A stretch of DNA of 7,663 nucleotides from CAZYZQ01 sp964652075 (GTDB lineage: Bacteria > Bacillota > Clostridia > Oscillospirales > Oscillospiraceae): NCBI GenBank assembly GCA_964652075.1, contig CAZYZQ010000097.1, forward strand, positions 1 to 7,663, in the 5' to 3' direction. The stretch's first letter is position 1; the number at the start of each line of letters is the position of its first letter. The notes under the pieces are model-generated. The model was not told the origin of the DNA and did no database searches. It saw only the letters and a list, made by a program, of their open reading frames with translations. The position numbers and the translations under genes are program-made. Positions 6,793 through 7,663 of this stretch are shown here, piece by piece.

Positions 6793-6817
6793 CAAACCGA
6801 TACGAATCTGCTAAGAT
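6789..6817 (+). promoter_or_regulatory. Sigma-A-type promoter for the tyrS transcription unit
   Basis: A perfect -35 box TTGACA (6789-6794), a 17-nt spacer and a -10 box TAAGAT (6812-6817, four of six consensus positions) predict transcription starting near 6824. The -35 box contains the recN stop codon (6790-6792). The downstream T-box leader begins where this promoter predicts, which supports it. Confidence 0.8.
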
Positions 6818-6823
6818 TGGCAA

Positions 6824-7086
6824 AGAAAAGCGAGGAAGCGTGTTGTAGCGCGGCGCAGGCTTGTACAGAGAACCTCTGGCTGGTGAAAAGGGGAGAAGCT
6901 GCCGCGTGAAGTTACCGCGTGGAGCTGTCCGCCTGAGCCGGAGACGGTAGGGCGGAACGGGTGCGCCCGTTACGGCGCAGGCGTGTGAAAGCACGCCGCG
7001 AGGCCCGGCTTGTGAAGGCCCGGCGAAGCAGAGGTGGTACCGCGTAAGATTTACGCCCTCTGTCCGGATGGACAGGGGCGTTTTTT
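6824..7086 (+). promoter_or_regulatory. T-box riboswitch (tyrosyl-tRNA sensing leader)
   Basis: The leader senses uncharged tRNA and controls readthrough into tyrS. Stem I shows CGCGG 6849-6853/CCGCG 6902-6906, CAG 6856-6858/CTG 6899-6901 and CTT 6860-6862/AAG 6896-6898, with AGAGA (6867-6871) and GGTGAAA (6882-6888) in the distal part. The specifier bulge on the 3' side holds TGAAGTTAC (6907-6915), with the tyrosine codon UAC at 6913-6915. Middle hairpins are 6929-6933/6951-6955, 6956-6961/6966-6971 and 6980-6985/6992-6997. The antiterminator pairs CAGAGG 7029-7034 with CCTCTG 7057-7062 and GCGTAA 7042-7047 with TTACGC 7051-7056. It leaves the 7-nt bulge UGGUACC (7035-7041), whose UGGU can pair with the ACCA end expected of tRNA-Tyr. 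Start position is from the promoter; specifier placement is the least certain part. Confidence 0.93.
7054..7086 (+). terminator. T-box intrinsic terminator
   Basis: CGCCC (7054-7058) and CTGTCC (7060-7065), with one bulged T, pair with GGACAG and GGGCG (7070-7080) around a GGAT loop, followed by six T (7081-7086). The 5' arm overlaps the antiterminator strand at 7051-7062, so the two structures exclude each other as the T-box mechanism requires. Confidence 0.95.
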
Positions 7087-7117
7087 CGTCGTAAAATACT
7101 GGAAAAGGGGAAAAACC

Positions 7118-7663
7118 ATGACAATCTATGACGAACTGAAAGCCCGCGGCCTGATTGCACAGGTCACGGACGAGGAAGAGATCAAAAATGTGATCAACAA
7201 CGGCAAGGCCACGTTCTACATCGGCTTTGACTGCACGGCCGACAGCCTGACGGCGGGGCATTTTGTGACGCTGACGCTCATGAAGCGCCTGCAGATGGCG
7301 GGTAACCGCCCGATCGCCCTGATCGGCGGCGGCACGACGATGATCGGCGACCCGTCCGGGCGCACCGATATGCGCAAAATGCTCACACGTGAGGATATTG
7401 ACCACAATGCACAGTGCTTCAAAAAGCAGGTGGAGCGCTTCATCGAGTTCGGCGAAGGCCCCGGTCAGGCGCGGATGCTCAATAACGCCGACTGGCTTTT
7501 GAACCTGAACTACGTCGAACTGCTGCGTGAGGTTGGCCCGTGCTTCTCGGTCAACAATATGCTGCGCGCGGAGTGCTACAAGCAGCGCATGGAGAAGGGG
7601 CTTTCCTTCCTGGAATTCAATTATATGATCATGCAGTCCTATGATTTCTACCACATGTTCCAG
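7118..7663 (+). CDS. tyrS: Tyrosyl-tRNA synthetase, 3'-partial
   Basis: The first 182 codons are present, out of about 400 usual. Class I TyrRS attaches tyrosine to tRNA-Tyr in two steps with ATP. Visible features are FYIGFDCTADSL (33-44) leading into the HIGH-equivalent TAGH (45-48), then ALIGGGTTMIGDPSGR, which marks the tyrosine/ATP-binding Rossmann core, and later LREVGPCFSVNNML and FNYMIMQSYDFYHMFQ near the active-site tyrosine pocket. The HIGH box is divergent at its first two positions but keeps the G-H pair. The KMSKS loop and the C-terminal S4 domain lie beyond the window. AAGGGG (7105-7110) precedes the ATG by 7 nt. The T-box leader with a UAC specifier and UGGU bulge agrees with the assignment. 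Confidence 0.96.
   Translation, partial: MTIYDELKARGLIAQVTDEEEIKNVINNGKATFYIGFDCTADSLTAGHFVTLTLMKRLQMAGNRPIALIGGGTTMIGDPSGRTDMRKMLTREDIDHNAQCFKKQVERFIEFGEGPGQARMLNNADWLLNLNYVELLREVGPCFSVNNMLRAECYKQRMEKGLSFLEFNYMIMQSYDFYHMFQ

Noticed and set aside
1..7663. CRISPR array, insertion sequence, prophage or defence system
   Set aside because: No spaced direct repeats, transposase, integrase or terminal inverted repeats were seen; the rest is housekeeping genes.

Overview
This window looks like the chromosome of a GC-rich, low-oxygen Firmicute, most likely a Clostridia member of the Oscillospiraceae/Ruminococcaceae type. The evidence is the gene order dxs-tlyA-nadK-argR-recN, the Shine-Dalgarno sites of the GGAGG type, and a T-box riboswitch in front of tyrS. 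The lineage call is inferred from protein flavour and gene order and has not been searched.

Region 1 (about 1-510) has no credible protein gene. On the + strand it folds into many strong hairpins, including a 17-bp stem at 47-92 and nested stems at 218-267, 384-404 and 405-454. It lies directly upstream of a small basic/hydrophobic membrane protein gene, which in turn overlaps dxs. This arrangement (large structured RNA, then oapA, then dxs, tlyA, nadK or argR, recN) is the hallmark of OLE RNA (Ornate, Large, Extremophilic) and its membrane partner OapA. I therefore call an OLE RNA, probably cut at its 5' end by the window edge. This is the most notable content. OLE is one of the largest and least understood bacterial ncRNAs, and here it appears to sit in a lineage that is probably not extremophilic.

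Region 2 (542-6792) is one tight co-directional operon with junctions from a 4-nt overlap to a 15-nt gap. It encodes oapA, dxs (entry to the MEP isoprenoid pathway), tlyA (S4-domain rRNA 2'-O-methyltransferase family), nadK (NAD kinase, source of the NADP pool used by the MEP pathway), argR (arginine repressor) and recN (SMC-like DNA-repair ATPase). The first two genes start with TTG and GTG (or TTG), and several junctions are ATGA/GTGA overlaps, which points to translational coupling.

Region 3 (6789-7663) is a separate transcription unit. A sigma-A-type promoter (TTGACA, 17-nt spacer, TAAGAT) overlaps the recN stop codon. It drives a roughly 260-nt T-box leader whose antiterminator and terminator can both be drawn base by base, with a plausible UAC tyrosine specifier. 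The leader is followed by tyrS, which runs off the window end after 182 codons.
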